Shown here piece after piece: positions 23,463-25,599 of a DNA stretch of 25,599 nt. Both the position numbers and the translations under genes were made by a program. A model generated the notes under the pieces. The model saw nothing but the letters and a program-made list of their open reading frames with translations, ran no database searches and was not told the DNA's origin. Each line of letters opens with the position of its first letter. Position 1 is the stretch's first letter. The stretch comes from a virus, in the IMG/VR virus record IMGVR_UViG_3300034355_000185, positions 1 through 25,599 of that record. The stretch is one strand, 5' to 3'.

Positions 23463-25599
23463 CACTCAGTCTCGCTCTGCGATAGTTGCTGGGCGGAAAG
23501 AGCTTCATCCATCGCGTGACGACGACGTTCTTCCTGTGCTTTTTCAATCTTCATAGCAGTATCAATGTCAGCGCGACGTTGATTCTCGCTAATTTTGTCC
23601 TTATGAACCAGCTCAGATTGAGCAAAGTCAATCATGGCAAGCTTTTCCTTGCTCTCCCGGTCGGCAGCATGATTGGCCGCATCCGTCTGAGCCTGAATCG
23701 CTTTCGTATCGCTCTCTTTAAGCTTGGCTTTGGCAAGAGCAATCTTTGTCTGCTGGTCCACGGAAGAAATCTGGGTCTTGGCCTGAATATCCTGAAGCTT
23801 GGCCTGCGCCGCAATCATCTTGGCCTGAGCCTCAATCATCGGAGACGGATCAGCCTGCATCGGAGGCGGAGGCTGATTGTTCATAAGATCAGCGGCATCC
23901 TCAACGCCAATCATGGACAGGAACCGCTCTTCGACAGCCCGCATATTATAGAGCATCGGATTCGCAGCAGATGCCTGCTTCAGAGCAATCGCCTTCTGAA
24001 TGCGCAATGTCTGGCTGGAAGTGTTGGGATCAGACTTCGGAACAATATCCTTGTTCTCCAAAGCCCGCTGAAGCAGCATAACATTTCTGTCAAAGCCGGG
24101 ATTTTTGTTACTACGCCAAAGAGATTCAGGGTCTTTTTTGAATAGCTCTTTCAGAAGAGCAAATTCCTTGCACTGGGCGGAATGCATACGCTTATGGACG
24201 GCATTCATCACCCGCGTCGCCTGCTCAATCAGGGCAATCGTAGTTCCGACAGGCGCATCATTCCTGCCCTCGCCAACTGCCGTTTCCGCAGTTCCGCCGA
24301 GGCGCTGGCTCGCCTGCTCAATCATCTGGATGATATTGACAAAGCCTCCCGTGACATCACGGTAAGGCATAGGCATAAAGGCATCCTTCAAAGGAACGCC
24401 ATCAACATCTACCGGCGCAACTTGTCCCGGAGCCACCCTGATCGTAGTCGTTTGCTGCTTTCCGGATGATCGAGCCATAATGCCGCCCGGAAAGTTAGCC
24501 AACATACCATTGTCAAGAGCAATTCGCCAAGCCGCTGTAAGAGCGCGATCAGCGTTACCAAGAATATGCAGCAAACCGAGGTTAACGCCGGGAAACGCCG
24601 GAACAAAGATATATTCGACAAAAACTTCTTTTCGAGTAAATGTCTCATCTTTTTCTTCCCACCAACGTCTAATTTCAAGTATTTGGCGAGAATCACGATC
24701 AATAGTGACGCGATAAGGAAGCGCAAGGCCAGTAAGCTCGCCGTCCTCCTTATGTTCGAATCCCTTGAGATCAATTTCGCAATAACATTCATAGATTTCT
24801 CGATCCATGTCTTCAGGATCGGTAACAGTTTTCGGCTGAAATCCGGAAATCTGTTCTAGCGCGGTGTCAACAGTATTAACCATCAATCCGGCAAGAAATG
24901 CGTCTCCAAGAGGAACATCACGCCATACGCCGGCAAGCTGCATTCGCTTCACATCGCTCGGCTTCATGCGGCAACGATGCGTGATGCGGCTATTGGCTTC
25001 CAGGCTAACAGCGCCCTCAGACAGGATCAAATCCTTACGGTCAATCGTTTCGCTGACCGGACGGCGCTTGATCGGATGAAAATAGACTTTCTTGTAAGCC
25101 TCTCCGCCCATGGCAAGGCTAAAAAACATCCGGTCGCAATCCGGGTAATATTCCGGAGCGCCAGATGTCAGATAATGGTTCATGTCTTTTTCAAGCTGGC
25201 GCGCATCCTCGTCCATCATCTTGGACTGGTCGCCTTCATTCGAAACCTTCACAGGGCCATCGGCAGGCAGCATTTCGCCACGGGCGTTGGCCTGAAATCG
25301 TAGAATAGCCTCCAGCAAAAGCGGATGCCTGACAACGGAAATGCTGTCTTCTCCGGGCTCCGAGCGAGGCTCCTCAAGCTTGATTCCAAGAAGATCAACG
25401 CCCTTCACAATATCCTGAAGCCGCTGCTCCTGCCGGGAAATGTCATCACGGATATGCTTCAAAAGCGTATCGGCAATCCCGCTAAGCTCAGTATCATCCA
25501 TGTGCTTGGCGAGATTTTCCGTATGCTCTTCAGAGTCGCCCGGAGGCTTGAACGGAATGCCGCCGAAATTGATGGATACCGAACCATCCGGCAAATCAA
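23462..25599 (-). CDS. Portal protein (podovirus/SU10-P22 type), N-terminus open
   Basis: At least 712 residues; the frame is open to the window edge with an in-frame GAT just before a TTG codon, so the true start is probably outside. Landmarks: ISVVRHPLLLEAILRFQANA near residues 84-103, EMLPADGPVKV, LEKDMNHYLT, DRMFFSLAMGGEAYKKVYF, RWWEEKDETFTRKEVFVEY, LGLLHILGNADRALTAAWRI and TTTIRVAPGQVAP, plus RLGGTAETAVGEGRNDAPVGTT in the stem/crown region. This order is characteristic of large portal proteins of short-tailed phages. The last ~130 residues (IEAQAKMIAAQAKLQDIQAK, LAKAKLKESDTKAIQ) are a long Ala/Lys/Gln helix, the barrel. It forms the dodecameric DNA entry/exit ring. Confidence 0.88.
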   Translation of the reverse strand, partial: DLPDGSVSINFGGIPFKPPGDSEEHTENLAKHMDDTELSGIADTLLKHIRDDISRQEQRLQDIVKGVDLLGIKLEEPRSEPGEDSISVVRHPLLLEAILRFQANARGEMLPADGPVKVSNEGDQSKMMDEDARQLEKDMNHYLTSGAPEYYPDCDRMFFSLAMGGEAYKKVYFHPIKRRPVSETIDRKDLILSEGAVSLEANSRITHRCRMKPSDVKRMQLAGVWRDVPLGDAFLAGLMVNTVDTALEQISGFQPKTVTDPEDMDREIYECYCEIDLKGFEHKEDGELTGLALPYRVTIDRDSRQILEIRRWWEEKDETFTRKEVFVEYIFVPAFPGVNLGLLHILGNADRALTAAWRIALDNGMLANFPGGIMARSSGKQQTTTIRVAPGQVAPVDVDGVPLKDAFMPMPYRDVTGGFVNIIQMIEQASQRLGGTAETAVGEGRNDAPVGTTIALIEQATRVMNAVHKRMHSAQCKEFALLKELFKKDPESLWRSNKNPGFDRNVMLLQRALENKDIVPKSDPNTSSQTLRIQKAIALKQASAANPMLYNMRAVEERFLSMIGVEDAADLMNNQPPPPMQADPSPMIEAQAKMIAAQAKLQDIQAKTQISSVDQQTKIALAKAKLKESDTKAIQAQTDAANHAADRESKEKLAMIDFAQSELVHKDKISENQRRADIDTAMKIEKAQEERRRHAMDEALSAQQLSQSETE

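Noticed and set aside
1-25599. tRNA genes or CRISPR array
   Set aside because: No cloverleaf-forming conserved segments and no repeat-spacer structure seen on reading both strands; a tRNAscan run would settle it.

Overview
The window is the virion-morphogenesis half of a tailed bacteriophage genome (or prophage). Every supportable gene lies on the minus strand, so transcription runs from high to low coordinates. Genes are tightly packed, with many 1-4 base stop/start overlaps (TAATG, ATGA, TGATG). There is no tail sheath, tape measure or tail assembly chaperone. Instead there is a large portal, a P22 gp4-like connector protein, SU10-type adaptor proteins and a P22 gp10/T7 gp12-like nozzle protein, which indicates a short-tailed (podovirus-like) phage related at the architecture level to SU10/P22-type viruses. 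The host cannot be named from this sequence; a muralytic SleB-like domain and GroES-like gene fit a bacterial host. Terminase, replication and lysis genes are outside the window.

Region 1 (25599-17260), start of the assembly module: portal protein (open at the window edge); a ~1017-residue modular protein with DUF4214 repeats, a SleB-like peptidoglycan hydrolase and basic GGxIDDAL repeats; a Lys/Gly/Pro/Met-rich protein; a 50-residue helix-turn-helix protein; a 67-residue protein with no canonical start codon but a strong ribosome binding site in front of an ACG; a GroES-like co-chaperonin; and a coiled-coil scaffold-like protein.

Region 2 (17250-14160), capsid: an unknown conserved protein, a ~205-base structured intergenic stretch with a terminator-like hairpin, a capsid decoration-like protein, the major capsid protein followed by a hairpin, and then an endonuclease VII-like HNH gene that has its own consensus promoter and a 16-base palindrome.

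Region 3 (14140-7090), decoration and fibre genes: beta-helix-like protein, two small basic GGK proteins separated by a strong terminator, beta-rich structural proteins, and a series of tail fibre, C1q-like and accessory small proteins.

Region 4 (7087-1), spike and tail: a pectate-lyase-fold tail spike with a duplicated C-terminal module, a C1q-like protein, a P22 gp4-like connector, three tandem paralogous SU10-type adaptors, an HNH-AP2 endonuclease inserted between adaptor and nozzle genes, and the nozzle protein, which runs off the window. The spike/tail segment looks more AT-rich than the capsid and beta-helix segment, suggesting mosaic ancestry.

Points most worth following: the hydrolase/DUF4214/GG-repeat fusion, the triplicated adaptor, the self-promoted endonuclease cassette behind the capsid gene, the GG-K-R-x-D motif shared by different proteins, and the probable ACG start.
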